Origin: Bettongia penicillata ogilbyi
Lineage: Eukaryota > Chordata > Mammalia > Diprotodontia > Potoroidae
Assembly: GCA_023548195.1 (NCBI GenBank)
Contig: JAJHZJ010000808.1
Span: 6,502,389 to 6,566,388 of the forward strand
DNA length: 64,000 bases
Reading direction: 5' to 3'
The notes below the pieces were generated by a model. The model ran no database searches, was not told where the DNA came from, and worked only from the letters and a program-made list of their open reading frames with translations. Of this stretch, positions 1 through 12,054 are shown in pieces. A program made the position numbers and the translations under genes. Within the stretch, counting starts at the first letter, position 1, and every line of letters starts with the position of its first letter.

Positions 1-65
1 TATCAATTATTGGGGACTACTCTGCTCCTAACTCATCCCTGCCACTATGATTTTGTAGTTATTTG

Positions 66-314
66 TAGTTTATTTTTTCACTCATGTTTGACTCTTTGTA
101 ACCCTGTGGACCATAACATGCCATTGGTATCCATGAGGTTTTCTTGGCAAAGATATTGGAGTGGTCTGCCATTTCTCTCAGTGGATTTAAGCAAACAGAC
201 ATTAAGTAAATTGCCCAGAGTCACATAGCTAGTAAGTGTCTGAGGCTGGATTTGAACTCAGATCTTCTTGTTTCCAGGATCAGTACTCTATCCACTGAGC
301 CACTTAGCTGCCCC
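66..314 (-). repeat. tRNA-derived marsupial SINE (MAR1-like)
   Basis: Read on the minus strand it begins with the GGGGCAGCTAAG-type head of marsupial tRNA-derived SINEs. It continues through the box-B-like 'gagttcaaatc' segment and the 'tgtgactctgggcaa' core, and ends in the long body that contains 'ccactccaatatctttgcc'. The same body is seen in the SINE at 41548-41798. No target-site duplication was identified. Confidence 0.85.
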
Positions 315-1550
315 AGTAGAGCCACTGTAATACCAAGTCCTAATATACCTTAGTAGCTAATGTTTATCTGACATCTTGGAAAACTCTTAGCTATATCCTA
401 CTGATGGTTCCATGCCTATGAGTCATAACACAAGTCTAATATTCTTCTGATAGTAATATGAAATATATTTGTAAGAGATGTTCACAAATGATGATGATGG
501 CTCCAGTGCCAGAATTACTGTACTAGGCTAGATACAGAGTGGTCTCATTTCTTTGAAAGAATAGAAGATGGATAGTATATATTATATGTTTGCATTCATA
601 GGACTCATATATATTTAAATGTTATGTGCATTTAATCAAATATTTGTAATGTACATTTAATAATGTTTTACCATAAGTTGTCTATTTATTCTTTATGTAA
701 CTGAGATTATTTGATACCTGAAGTATCTTACACTATAGCTAATGTTAATGACGTAGGACTTTGTAAAATTTAAGTAACCAGATTTCAAGTACTAATCATC
801 TCAGTTTGTCAAAATATTGTAATTTCTTTTAGTTGGAAACATGTTTTTAAAAATCTCAGTTCTGTGGAAAATGAGTAATGGATTTTAATATATTCTTTTC
901 CAATCAGCAAGGGTAGTACTGCTTTTCATGTTATATATTTTTAAAGGTATGTTCTTTTACATCCACAAAATCCTACTCCAAAGTTTCATCATGGATGACT
1001 TAGACCTTTCCAGGCTATGCTAGTTGAGTACAGGTTACAGAAGGGAGTACTATGCTGGAAATATTTCAAGTACAATTTTGTCAACAGACTAAGCCCACTT
1101 TTTAAGGGCTAGCTTGGCTAAATACAGAGAGGTTAATCTATATCAGTTTGGTCATGTGAGGTGAATTAAGTCATGGCAACACGAAAATTAGAAACCTACA
1201 AAATAGTGCTTAGTCTTGTCTCTTGCGGTAGAAGTGGCAGGGTAATATAAAAGATAGAAAGTACTGAAAATCACAGTTTTTAGGTCATCTGTAGCATTAA
1301 CTGAGTCATTACTTTAAATGTAAGATCTTGTCCAATAATCAATCGGTGTGTATATTCTTGGAGGAAAAGAATCATATCAACCTTGGCATTCTTTTACTAA
1401 ATGAAACTAGAAGACAAAAGGAGGTTGCAATTAATAACAAATATTACTCATAAGGTCTCTTTTGAGCCACAAATAAGTGAGTTGGCAGAGATTGTATTAA
1501 GGTAACATAAAACATAATCTAACAAGACAGTCATTTCATGTTGTATTGCA
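315..1550. other. No recognisable feature
   Basis: AT-rich sequence without a credible reading frame, RNA gene or repeat that I can name. Confidence 0.5.
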
Positions 1551-1554
1551 GACA

Positions 1555-2110
1555 TTTGAAAATGACCACCGTAAGGATAATTATGACCTATTCATCAAAT
1601 TTTCTTACAAATGATGGAGGTAGAGAAATTTTACAAAGAACTTGATATAGCCTTCCAAATTAAATCAATATGTATTTTATTATTTGGTACCTTCAATGCA
1701 AAGGTGGATATAGGGGAAAATAGTGGGGAAAAAAAGCTAGAAATTATGGTTCAGAAGTAAATTGCAGGATGTGAAGGACTTACATATATAGAAATATTAC
1801 AACTATAAATCACAAATACCTTTTTTTCCAATCAGAGAGTTGGGAGGCATTGGTTATAATGAGCACTGAATAACATAAAAGAAAATGAAATTGATTATGC
1901 TATAACAGACAGAAATGACTGGTTACTAATGTGAGAATCATTTCCAAGTTCAGGGTTCATTTATAGTCAGACCACTGACTTCTAGAGCAAAGATAAAAAT
2001 CATTGCCAAAATAGAAAAAAGCAGAGAAATGAGAAGGTATTATCTGCAATTGAGGCAACTTCAAGCTGATCTATTTAAATAAAGAAAAAATGAAAAACAA
2101 AAATGAATAG
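1555..2110 (+). pseudogene. Decayed RTE/BovB-like LINE endonuclease fragment
   Basis: Translation across several stops shows an apurinic-endonuclease-like remnant of a LINE. A GTFNAKVD segment near 1686-1709 corresponds to the 'GDFNAKVG' motif of RTE-type endonucleases. A 'NEIDYAITDR' segment near 1888-1917 follows, and then an 'SDH.LLEQR' segment near 1964-1990 that resembles the conserved SDHRLLRAKIR region. This order is that of BovB/RTE LINEs. The fragment is heavily mutated, has no open frame, and lacks the reverse transcriptase. It belongs to a different lineage from the RTE at 12.05-15.35 kb, judging by the motif context. The family is inferred; confirmation needs a translated search. 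Confidence 0.6.
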
Positions 2111-2577
2111 ATATCATCACCGGCTAGAATCATTTTCTAAATTGGCTTAGAAATCTCTGTGATATTTTTCAGGAGTAGACATTCCACTTACTTGTTGGCT
2201 TAGTTGATATGTCTTACATATCAGAGGTACAGAGAAGTTTTATGACTTGTCTAGGGTCTGACATATATCGTTAATAAATATCAGTTGTGGAATTTGAACT
2301 CGTTTTGTTCTATTCACTATGCCAAGCTGCATCAAAACAATCCTGTGACTCATAAATGAAGTCTAATTGATATGTTGATTGGCACATCAAGAAGTTTAAA
2401 AGAATCTAGAAACTACCTTAACTGGTACATTTTGATCTCTGCCAAGTACAGTGATGTATTTGGCAAGAGTAACCGTCTTTCCCAGTCTCTTCCCCACTGC
2501 CAGTTCTACCCCTTGCTCATTCCTTCTCTTTGAGATTACTTTGAATTCTTTGTCCCTTTCTCCCTCTCACACGTGTG
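2111..2577. other. No recognisable feature
   Basis: Possibly a continuation of the decayed LINE at its left end; otherwise nothing recognised. Confidence 0.4.
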
Positions 2578-2590
2578 TTTGTGTGTGTGA

Positions 2591-2624
<34 letters not shown>

Positions 2625-2637
2625 CAGAGAGACAGAG
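2578..2637. repeat. (TG)n/(GA)n microsatellite
   Basis: A short GTGTGTG run passes into GAGAGA with interspersed GACAGA units. It creates an artefactual Arg/Glu-rich open frame that is not a gene. Confidence 0.9.
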
Positions 2638-2639
2638 TT

Positions 2640-2745
2640 ATAGTTATTTGTTTACTATCTCTTCCATTAGAACCTGAGTTCCTTGAGGGCAGTATTTTGC
2701 CTTTCCCTGTATTCCTAGTTAGCACAGTACCTGGTAAATAGCTGT
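2640..2745 (+). repeat. L2 LINE 3' end
   Basis: Contains the L2 3' signature 'ccttgagggcagtattttgc' followed by a degenerate 'gcacagtacctggtaaatag'. Confidence 0.75.
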
Positions 2746-3364
2746 ATGTAAGGTGAATTTTAGTGTAAGTAAGGTGGTTTTAGTGTGTGTAAAGTGAATT
2801 TTTGTTATTATTTCTCAGAGCTCAGTTTCCAGGATCCATAGCCATAACAATTTCTGGTTCCCAAGTACTAGATATGAGTTTCCACAGCTGTGGTTCAAAA
2901 CATCTCCAACACTCTTGTGCACAGTTATATAATGGTAAATAATATAAACATTCACTGTTGCTGCAAAGTGAGATACAGGGGGGACGTAAACTTGTGAGGC
3001 TATTGCTGGCAGTGTCTTTGTCTGTTGGTATATAAAACAGCTGGTCACTAGACAGTGAATGGGGAGCCCTTAAGGGTTGAATGCACAAATGCTGTGTGTG
3101 CCTGAACTGGCCTCCATTGAGGCTTGAGGGGATTTAGGGGATGCAGAAGTTGTGCCTGTCTCAATATAGAGACATAAGGGTAATTGTCCCTCCTTCTTGC
3201 TGGCCCTTTTGAGAAGGGTGATCAGGGAATGCTGTGCTCCTGTTATCAGCAATTCTCTTCTGAGAAAACTAGACTAGCATAAAGTAAGATTATTAACCCT
3301 TTCTTAGTGTCTTTCCTGTCTGACCAAATCAAGAATGAACCTGTGCTAGCAGCCCTCAAGCGTG
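2746..3364. other. No recognisable feature
   Basis: Short overlapping minus-strand frames of under 90 codons show no motif. They are treated as chance. Confidence 0.45.
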
Positions 3365-3425
3365 CTGTGCTTGCCTGTCTTACAATAGCAAATGCTTAAT
3401 AAATGCTTGCTGACCGATTGACTGG
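3365..3425 (+). repeat. L2 LINE terminal fragment
   Basis: Ends with 'aaatgcttaataaatgcttg' plus a TGA-C-type short terminal repeat, the typical L2 3' terminus. Confidence 0.7.
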
Positions 3426-5117
3426 TTTGGTAAGATCTTATAGAAGAAGGTGGTGGAGAAATAAGAGAATCATTTAATAAAACAGCAGCGAGCAAAGGAA
3501 GGGATAAAGACAGCTTGGCGATGGATCATTCCAAGAGAATTTAAGGCTGGAAATGGAATGACAACAAATGGATAAAAAACAAAACAAAACAGATTTGTTA
3601 AGGTTTCTGTAACTTCTTGTCATCCATTATTGAAAGGAGACAGGAAATGGGATTTTAAAATTAGTTCCTAGTGTGCTAAGGAAGACATTTGTGTAGGAAA
3701 AAGGACAGAAGAAGAAGATGGCTGGCTTGAGCTAAATTAGAAAAGAAGGGAATTCTGTGGATAATTTGGCTTTATAGAGAAGGTCAGAGATTGAATTTGA
3801 GAAAATCTGAGGAGAAATGGAAGAGAAGGTCTTAATCTGGAGGGGGATTCAATCTGATGGAGGAGCAGAAGGAAAGTGAAGATGGTGGACCTGAGAGGGA
3901 GGAGGAAGAGAAAGGATTTAAGGAGGAAACTGGTAATACTTGGTAAGACAGGAAAAGAAAAACATACTGGTAAGATAAGATAAGACATTAGTGAAGGAAG
4001 GGAAAGAACCAGCCAGATGAAGTGCTAGAAGTTGTTAAGGTCTTTTGATGAGGTTCTAAAGAGATGAGGAGAATGTCAGCTCTCCAGAGGTAATCATCCA
4101 AAGCACGTTGCCACAACAGTTCTGCAGGGGAGCTACTATCAAGGGTTAAGGATCTCGTTTCCAATAAGTAGGGAGAATGGGGACAATTTTACTGTCACCT
4201 GCGTTCATTGTGAAATTCTATAGCCAAGTGACTACAATTGGTGCTCTAAGTGCAGTCTGATCTTTCTCCTAGAAAAGAAAGTGAAAGGCATCAAGGATTA
4301 TCTCCACTTTCTTAGGTAAAGACTTTAGTATGAAAATTAAAAAAAAAACAACAAAAACCTTTTGGAAAAACAGAGGCATATCTCCATCTAGGACAGGAAA
4401 CCAGAGAGTTAAAAAAAATATTGAAAGAAGGAGCAAGATAGAGAACCTTCCAAATGCTCGGAGCTAAGAGATAAATCTGAAGTTCCTCCAAAGAGAAGGG
4501 AGCTAGATGCTCTGGAGGAAGTAGCTTTTCATATTGCAAGGAACGATAAAGTACACCTGTAGCTTTTTGTATACCCACTTGCTTCTTATACTTACAGCAC
4601 TTGCTATATACTTTTTCATACATTAATAGTGTCTCAGGTGAAAGGCTATGCAGTAAGACTTAGAGGAAGGAGAATACAGTAGTAGAGAATGGTCATATTT
4701 TGCAGAGAGGTACAGAGACAGCTACTTACCAAGCCAAGAACAGAAGCAGCACTTGCTCTTTTCCCCTGGCATATGCTGTGGTCCTGGATGTTGGTGGAAC
4801 TAGTGAGGTCTGAGTTAGCTCTCTTTCTCCAACACCAGCTAAGGCTATTGCAAGCAAATGAATTGTGGTGCAAATGTGGAGGCAATTGCCCTTAACTCTG
4901 CCCCAAGGTGAATTAATTTGGATCCAGCTGTAGACCCTTCAGGCAAGATTACTATAAAGGTACTTTTTGAGTTTTAGGCAGGGAGTTCCTGAGATCCCAG
5001 AAAACTTCCTCGATATCTTTTTAACGTTGCCTAACATCTTTATTTGTTTTTATTTTTTTGTACTGCTTTTAAACCAACTCAAGAATTGCTTCTATCTAAA
5101 GAGTACTGGAATTTGAC
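3426..5117. other. Purine-rich unclassified region
   Basis: A GA-rich stretch (about 3480-4080) and mixed sequence with open frames of up to 103 codons. None resembles a known protein. It may contain old LTR-type repeat sequence, but I cannot show termini. Confidence 0.4.
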
Positions 5118-6004
5118 TTTTTTTAAATAAAAATTTATTTATCTAACTTTTTACATTCATTTTCACAAAATTTTGGGTTCCAAATTTTCTCCCCTTTTAC
5201 CCCCTAACCCCACCCCAATACACCGAGCAATCTAATTTTCCCTATCTCCAATCTGCCCTCTCTTCTATCCTCCCTCCCTTCTCTTGTCCCCATCTTCTCT
5301 TTTGTCCTGTAGGGACAGATGACTTTCTATTCCTCATTAACTGTATGTCTTATTTCCTAGTAGCAACAACAATACTAAACAGTTGTTCCTAAAACTTTGA
5401 GTTCCAAATTCTCCCCATCGCTCCCTCCCCACCCATTCTCTTTGGGAAGGCAGGCAATTCAATATAGGCCCTATCTGTGTAGTTTTGCAAATGACTTCCC
5501 TGATAGTCGTGTTGTGTAAGACTAACTGTTATTTCCCTCCATCCTATCCTGCCCCTCATTGTTTCTATTCTGTCTTTTGATCCTGTCCCTCCCCAAGAGT
5601 GTTGACTTCAAATTGCTCCCTCCTCCCATTGCCCTCCCTTCCATCATCCCCCCCCTTCCATCATCCCCCTTCCATCCATCACCAAAAAGTCTCCTGCTTG
5701 CCTCTTGAATGAGATATAATTTACCCCATTCCATTTCACCCTCTTTCCTCCCACTACATTTCTCTCTAACCATTTACCTTAATTTCTTTTAAGATATGGT
5801 CCCATCCTATTCAATTCACTCTGTGCTCTCTGTCTCTGTATGTGCGTGCATGTGTGTATGTGTGTGTGTGGTCCCACCAACTACCCAGATACTGAAAAGT
5901 TTTAAGAGTTACAAATATTGTCTTTCCATGTAGGAATGTAAACAGTTTACTTTTGGTAAGTCCCTTCTGACTTCTCTTTGCTGTTTACTTTTTCATGCTT
6001 CTTC

Positions 6005-7104
6005 TCATTCTTGTGTTTGAAAGTCACATTTTCTTTTCAGCTCTGGTCTTTTCATCAAGAATGTTTGAAAGTCCTCTGTTTCATTGAAAGACCATATTTT
6101 CCCCTGAAGTATTATACTCAGTTTAGCTGGGTAGGTGATTCTTGGTTTGAGTCCTAGTTCCTTTGACTTCTGGAATATCCTATTCCACACTCTTTGATCC
6201 CTTAATGTAGAAGCTGCTAGATCTTGAGTTATCCTGATTTTATTTCCACAATACTGGAATTGTTTCTTTCTAACTGCTTGCAAGATTTTCTCCTTGAGCT
6301 GGGAGTTCTGGAATTTGGCCACAATGTTCCTGGGAGTTTCTCTTTTTGGATCTCTTTCAGGTGGTGATCGATGGATTCTTTCAATACTTATTTTGCCCTC
6401 TGGTTGTAGAAAATCAGGGCAGTTTTCCTCAATAATTTCATGGAAGATGATGTCTAGGCTCTTGTTTTGATCATGACTTTCAGGTAGTCCCATAATTTTT
6501 AAATTGTCTCTCCTGGATCTGTTTTCCAGGTCAGTTGTTTTTCCAATGAGATATTTCACATTCTCTTCCATTTTTTCATTCTTTTGGTTTTGTTTGGTGA
6601 TTTCTTGGTTTCTCAGAAAGTCATTAGACTCCATCTGTTCCATTCTAATTTTGAGAGAACTATTAAATTCAGTGAGCTTTTGAGCCTCTTTTTCCATTTG
6701 GCTAATTCTGCTTTTGAAAGCATTCTTCTCCTCATTGGCTTTTTGAACCTCTTTTGCCAATTGAGTGAGCCTATTTTTCAAGGTGTTAGTTTCTTCAGCA
6801 TTTTTTGGGTCTCCTTTACCAAGGTATTGACTGGTTTTTCATACTTTTCTTGCATCTCTCTCATTTCTCTTCCCAGTTTTTCCTCCACCTGTCTAACTTG
6901 CTTTTCAAAATCCTTTTTGAGCTCTTCCAAGGCCTGAGCCCACCCAACATCCCCCTGGGATGTCTGGGATACAGAGGCCCCGCCCTCCACGTCTTTCCCT
7001 GATGGTAAGAATATTTCCTTGTCATCAGAATTGAAAGGTGGGAACATTTGCACCTGCTCAAAGAAGCTCTCTATAGTCTTATTTTTCTTCCCTTTTCTGG
7101 GCAT
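6005..7104 (-). pseudogene. HAL1 copy A ORF1, frameshifted
   Basis: Starts with MPRKGKKNKT like the other copies and runs 100-odd codons in frame. The reading frame then shifts and continues as a 258-codon segment to the normal end DFQTQE. The shift coincides with a T run at 6801-6806 that is one base shorter than in copy B. The product would be an L1 ORF1p-type RNA-binding protein with N-terminal basic leader, long coiled coil, RRM-like region and C-terminal domain. Apart from the shift and a few substitutions the two halves align end to end with the intact copy at 26579-27685. Confidence 0.9.
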
Positions 7105-7248
7105 TTTCCCAGCCAGTTACTTGACTTCTGAGATTCCTGTCCACCCCCGCCTAGATCCACCCAGCTAGTGCTTGGGGTCTCAGATTCAAATGGGCTTTCC
7201 AAGGCGGCTGTGGCTGCTATTCAATGTGAGCTTAAGTTCTGGTGCTCA

Positions 7249-7395
7249 GGTGGGGGGCAGGGCTGTCTCCCAGGCTCAGTTCCCTCAGGGGCTTTATGCA
7301 GAGACCTTCAGTAATGGGGCGGGTGGGGGCAGGGCTGTCTCCTAGGCTCAGCTCCCTCAGGGAGTTTATGCAGAGACCTGAGCTTCTGCCTGCTG
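7249..7395 (-). promoter_or_regulatory. HAL1 copy A 5'UTR, two tandem monomers
   Basis: Two units of about 73 bp, each beginning (plus-strand view) with 'ggtggggg.cagggctgtctc' and ending in 'tttatgcagagacc'. They are positioned upstream of ORF1 in the GC-rich 5'UTR, where L1-type internal promoters lie. Copies B and C carry three and one such unit. Confidence 0.65.
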
Positions 7396-7808
7396 CTAGG
7401 GGCGTCCTGGGCAGCTACTGCCTCTGCTGCTGCCCCTGACTCCGCCGCTTCCTGCCCCTGCTTTTGCCTCCGCAGCTTCCTCCCAAGGGGGCCCAAGCCC
7501 TGGAGACACCCCGCTCCTCTCTCGGGCAGCCCAGACATCTCTCTCACTGACCTGTAGCGTCTGTGGGCGGAGGGACCTTCCCGGCTGCCGGAGGTTCCGT
7601 CCCTGAAGCCTTCTCGGATCTGCTCCTCTCGGCCGCTTGGCCAGGGCAGCACGGGGGTGGACTCCGCTTTCCAGGGCATGACGGACCCCTGGGGACGGCT
7701 CTCCAGGGCTCTCTGGAACGGAGATCTTTTCCACTGTGTTTCTGCGCGCCTTGCAGTGATCCAGAATTCGTGGGGAGTTCTTCTTGCAGGAAATATATGG
7801 GCTGTCTA

Positions 7809-8129
7809 GAATTTGATTTTAATAAAGTTTATTTCAGTCTTCTGGCTCTGAGTGACCCATTGTACCAGATGCAGGATAGCCACTCTATCGACATATATCT
7901 AAGACATGACAGAGACCTTCCTAATATTAAAAAAAAATGACTATTACCCACTTCTGGAGAGTCATGTGGGCACAGAAGACATCGCTAGGAAGAACCTAGA
8001 AAAACACTGTCAATGATTATGAGTGGCAAAATGCAAGATGAGGAGATTTGCAGCACTCAGAAGTTGAGAGATATGGTTAGAACAATACCTATAGTTAGAG
8101 GCACTTGCATTGTGCCTCATGCCCCATAC
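7809..8129. other. No recognisable feature
   Basis: Flanking sequence of HAL1 copy A; nothing recognised. Confidence 0.4.
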
Positions 8130-8320
8130 AAAGAAGGTGATTGGAGTGGACAGAGCACTGAATTTGTATTCTGAATATTCAGTTTGAATTAGTTTCCTCT
8201 TCTGTGTAAAGGAGATATTGACACCTATTTCCCAAGGATCTGAAGAGATAATATATGTAAAGGGCTTTATAAACCTTAGAGTTCTACGTATACATTAGGT
8301 ATGATGATGATGATGATGAA
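8130..8320 (+). repeat. CORE-SINE (Ther1/MIR-like) ending in (ATG)n
   Basis: Degenerate 'gtttcctcttctgtgtaaagg' core and 'gtaaagggctttataaacctt' tail of MIR/Ther1-type SINEs, ending in an (ATG)n run near 8300-8319. Confidence 0.7.
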
Positions 8321-8559
8321 AAACTGAGACCTTGGGCAGGGGAATAATTCTTCATTTTCCTGGTCACTGTTTAAGAAGAACCTAGGACTTGGAGCTTGTA
8401 TTTCCTTTCAGAAGACAGCTTAATTAAAGTGAGTTTGTCACCAGTAATCTAGTGCAGAGGGCTATTAGGCAGAAGAATCTTCTAGGTCTAAACCTAGAGG
8501 TGAGGAAAGAAGCAGCACATGGGAGGCCAGATTCTGTTGGACTGCTAGTCTTAAGAACA

Positions 8560-8690
8560 AAATGCTTAGAACTGGGAGAGACTATGGAGTCTATTCTTCT
8601 CACTTTAGAATGACAGACCCAGAAAAGTGATTCATCCAGTCACATGGATAATAATAGCTAGTATTTATACAGCATTTTGAAATGGATTAA
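8560..8690 (-). repeat. CORE-SINE fragment
   Basis: Resembles the antisense CORE-SINE order 'agaactgggagagactatggag ... ccagtcacatggataataatag'. It is highly decayed. Confidence 0.45.
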
Positions 8691-10224
8691 AAACCAAATC
8701 TTCCCAATTCAGTGTCCTCTCTAATTACTTCAGGCTGCTTCTTGTGAGAAAATTGAAAGTTGATACCAAATCTGGAGCTGATATCAGAGATGCTGGATGG
8801 ACTTGGGTGATTGATTTTGTGGTATCTGGTTGCCAAGGGGAAGGAAGCTGTACCATAGAAGAGCCCTCACCTCTTGGTGTAAAAGGGAAGGTGTATTGAG
8901 AAGGGCCTTGATTGCTCAGAGGAAAAGGAGTGTAGCATCTGGAAAGCATGAATATTCTTTTTTTTTTTTTGGACTGTTTTTAGGGTTAAATCTGGCAAAG
9001 TTTTGTTCTCTTATTTTAAATCTTGTCCTCTTAATTGAAATCACAAAGGAAACATTTCTTGATGACTTGGGGATTCTTGTGATGATCAACAAAGCTTATC
9101 TTGCTTCTTATTTAGCTGAGTAGAGGAAGCTCTGCCTATAGTCTTAATGTTCCATCCCACTACTCCCATTGGGGTGGAACATCAGTGAACTTAGTCATCC
9201 TCTCATCTGACTATTTCTGAATTTGGGCAAACTAAATCTTCTACAATGGAGGAAAATTATGTTTATTGGGAATTTATTAACTGGACAGCAAACAAATTAT
9301 AACTGCTTAAGGTTACAGAAAACCATTTTGGGGCAGGGGTGAAGGAATCATACGTAACATATAAGTATAATCAATGAATGTGTATTTGAAATCCTTTATA
9401 TGTTTCTATTTATGTATTCATATATTTATGTAAATTAAATTTAATATAAACAAGTCCATAGTTTTGAACTTGTGGACAAAGGCATAGCCATTTTTCAAAA
9501 ATTTTTTTATCAGTGCAATCTTGTCAGTTTCTCTGGGAGGAGAAAATTTATTGCCTGTATGACTTTCTTTAATTGTAGGAAACATCTTGCTCTTTATGGA
9601 TTTTCTCTTTCCACTCAGAAATAAACAGTGGTCACATATGTAAAAAATGGATGTAGTGCTCAACTGAAAATAATCTTCTGGTAGGAGAACTCAAATATTT
9701 AAATAAAAGTGAGTGGAAAAAGTCAGCATGGGTAGCAAAATGAGATAAATATCTCTTAACACTGTAAAACAAAGTAGATCTAGCACTTTATAGAGAACCA
9801 ACTTCAGGCTTTTGTAATGAAGTCTTCTGGAAAATGGAATTTCTTACACATGCTCTAAAGCAATCTTTTAGGGAAGGCTATTAAGTTAAACAACTCTTTT
9901 TGGTTTTTCATTTTTATGAATATATAGAAAGTTTCCAGCTGCAGAATCATCTCTTTTAAAGTAGTTTTCCTCACTTGCTGCTCATGTATTGGTGAAGCAC
10001 TGCCCTCCCAAGCAGCCTTACCACCTTGCTCGTACCATAGATCTTTTGGTTATGGAAAGATGGTAGAATAGACAGATAGTGACAAATGAAAGTCGATAAG
10101 ATGAAGTGACTGTGATTATTGAATAAGATAGTCAGTGACCAGTAGGAGACATAGAGTGAAGTAATATCAAAGTGCAAAGAGTTCTGAAGCAGTTTTCTTT
10201 GGGGGATATGAAGAAATGATCCTG
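8691..10224. other. No recognisable feature
   Basis: AT-rich single-copy-looking sequence. Open frames of 60-100 codons lack any motif. An (T)12 run lies near 8960. Confidence 0.45.
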
Positions 10225-10300
10225 GAGTTGAGAGGGAGCTTGGCATGGTAGATAGAAAGCAGATCCTGGAATCAAGAAAACTTGAGTTCAAATCTACTTT
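10225..10300 (+). repeat. tRNA-derived SINE head fragment
   Basis: 'ggcatggtagatagaaagcag' followed by 'aacttgagttcaaatctac' is the head of a MAR1-type SINE, cut off at its 3' side by the L2 block. Confidence 0.6.
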
Positions 10301-11400
10301 TCTGTGTCAGTCTTCAATAAGAATTTATTAAGTGCCTACTATCTACTAGGCACTATGCTAAGTGATGGGAATACAGAGAAAGACATCGGACAAACAAACA
10401 ACCAGTCCCTTTCTTCAAGTATCTCACAATATAATGGAAGAGACAATATACGAACAACTGTGTAGCCAAACTAAACACAGGACAAATAAAGCGTAATCAT
10501 TAGAAGGGAGACATGAGAAAGTCTTCTTATAGAAGGTAGGATTTTAACTGTGCCTTTAAGAAACTCAGGTAAGCCAGGAGGCAGAGGTGAGAAGGGAGAG
10601 AGCATTCCAGGTATGAGGGACAATCAGTGAAAAGACCTGGAGCTGAGAAATGGAATGTCTTGTTTTGAGGACCAGCAGGAAGGCCTATGTAACTGTATTG
10701 AAGAGTACATGGAAGCCTAAGAAGATGGAAAGGATAGGGGTTAGGTTGTGAAGGGCTTTGAACATCAAACAGAGGACTTTGTATTTGATCTTGGAAGTGA
10801 TAGCCCTTGGACTTTATTTAGTAGGTGGTTGACATGCTCAGACCTGAACTTTACGAAAATTGCTTTGTTTGTGGAGTGTAGGCCAAATCAGATTGGAGAG
10901 AGATTTGAGTTGGTTTGCTTGACCATTTCAAGTTAATCAGATCAGCATGCTGTGGTAATTGTCCAGACATGAGGAGATGAGGGCCTGCACCAGGGTAGTG
11001 GAAGTGTCAGAGAGAAAAAGGAGGCATGTTTGAGAGATATTGCAAAGATAAAATTGATAGGCCTTGTCTACAGATCGGTATGGAGAGGGAAAGATAGTGA
11101 GGAGGACACTCCTTACTTCGGTTGTAAGCCCAGGTAACTGAAAGGATAGTATACTTATGACAATCATAGTGAAGGGAAAGATATTGATTTTGGATTTTCA
11201 CATGGTGAGTTTAAGATGTCTACTCTACATCTAATTCAAGATGTCTGGATGATGGGATGGAGATGGGAGTCTGGGAGTCAGTAGTGAACTTAGGCCTGGA
11301 TAGAGAGATGATAATTGAATCCATAGGAGCTGATGTGGAGAGGGAGAAGAGGACAGGACAGAGCTCTATGAGACATCCATGGTTAGTGACCCTGGGTAAG
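10301..11400 (-). repeat. L2 LINE, 3' half
   Basis: The plus strand reads as the reverse complement of L2. It begins with the terminal 'tttattaagtgcctactat' and 'aggcactatgctaagtg', passes through 'gaagggctttgaacatcaaac', and ends with 'ctctatgagacatccatgg', near the RT 'GVPQGSVLG' region in antisense. About 1.1 kb is retained, with many frameshifts. The open frames within it are not genes. Confidence 0.8.
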
Positions 11401-11409
11401 TCATTGTAA

Positions 11410-11905
11410 TAGCAATTTAAACGGAAAGATCTTTCTTATTTATTAATAAGCCCATGTGACCTGCTTTAATCACCTGGAATCCTAAGACATATGTAGTAGG
11501 AGGAGCTTGATGAATAGGCAGAACAGGAAGGGTTGAGCAGAAACAGGAGGAAGTGAGGGAGTACCGTTGGGGCAGAGGAGAGAGGATGCAGGCAGGCAGG
11601 TGCAGCAAGGCTCAGGCTCTTGAGTGTTTGCTTGTGAGGAGATCCCAGCAGAAAGGGGGAGGCTTAGGAATAGCTTTTGGTGATCTTGTTTATTAACTTC
11701 TTGGTCACCATGATGGATTTTGCTTTGTGATGTCTCAATATATGTTTTTCTTCTGCCTTCTATATAGCCTGTTATACTTTGCAGTTGAGAACTATACCAG
11801 CATATTCATAGTGACCACCAGTGCCGTGAATATTGCCTTGGTGCCACAGCCCATTAACCTCTCAGTAACCCAGGGACCTCTTTAAGACTGCATTAGTAGA
11901 GATAA
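11410..11905 (+). repeat. LTR-like dispersed repeat, copy 1
   Basis: Shares an ordered set of segments with 40985-41525. These are 'ggaaagatctttc', 'cccatgtgacctgctttaa', 'tgttatactttgcagttgag' and 'catattcatagtg'. The pair looks like old copies of an LTR or other medium-length repeat. No TG...CA ends or polyprotein sequence could be shown, so the class is open. Confidence 0.45.
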
Positions 11906-12054
11906 TTTCTTCAATGGGAATTCTCTGTATCAGTGTAATCACAGACTTGAATTAAAAAGTAACTCCTAAAGCCAAGAAACTAAACTAGAGGATTGCTTGA
12001 GGATTTTTTCAGTTTTATAATAGTGTGATTTTACAAAGGTGCCCTAAACATTGC

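Larger units (their letters stand above)
5118..7808 (-). mobile_element. HAL1 (ORF2-less L1) copy A
   Basis: An L1-lineage retroelement inserted on the minus strand. It runs from an A-rich 3' end at 5118, through a 3'UTR with a TG-rich block near 5840-5870, directly into ORF1 and then a GC-rich 5'UTR. No ORF2 sequence lies between the 3'UTR and ORF1, which defines the HAL1 type. Compared with copy B, about 55 bases are missing at the 5' end. Flanks share 'gaatttgac' (5109-5117) and 'gaatttgat' (7809-7817), a probable imperfect target-site duplication. Mobilisation must have used an L1 ORF2 protein in trans (inference from known HAL1 biology). Confidence 0.88.

Noticed and set aside
5840..5870. 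TG-rich run as an independent microsatellite
   Set aside because: The same TG block is at the same place in HAL1 copy B (26394-26442), so it belongs to the element's 3'UTR.
6584..6937. Plus-strand open frames opposite HAL1 ORF1 (also at 27158-27550 and 59900-60319)
   Set aside because: They are antisense shadows of the ORF1 coiled-coil region and recur in each copy for that reason.
10301..11400. A supposed novel 1-kb repeat family seen about ten times (10.3, 17.3, 18.2, 23, 31.4, 36.3, 52.3, 55.3, 58.4 and 63.5 kb)
   Set aside because: The plus strand is the reverse complement of L2: the start is the antisense of the L2 terminus and deeper parts are antisense to its reverse transcriptase.
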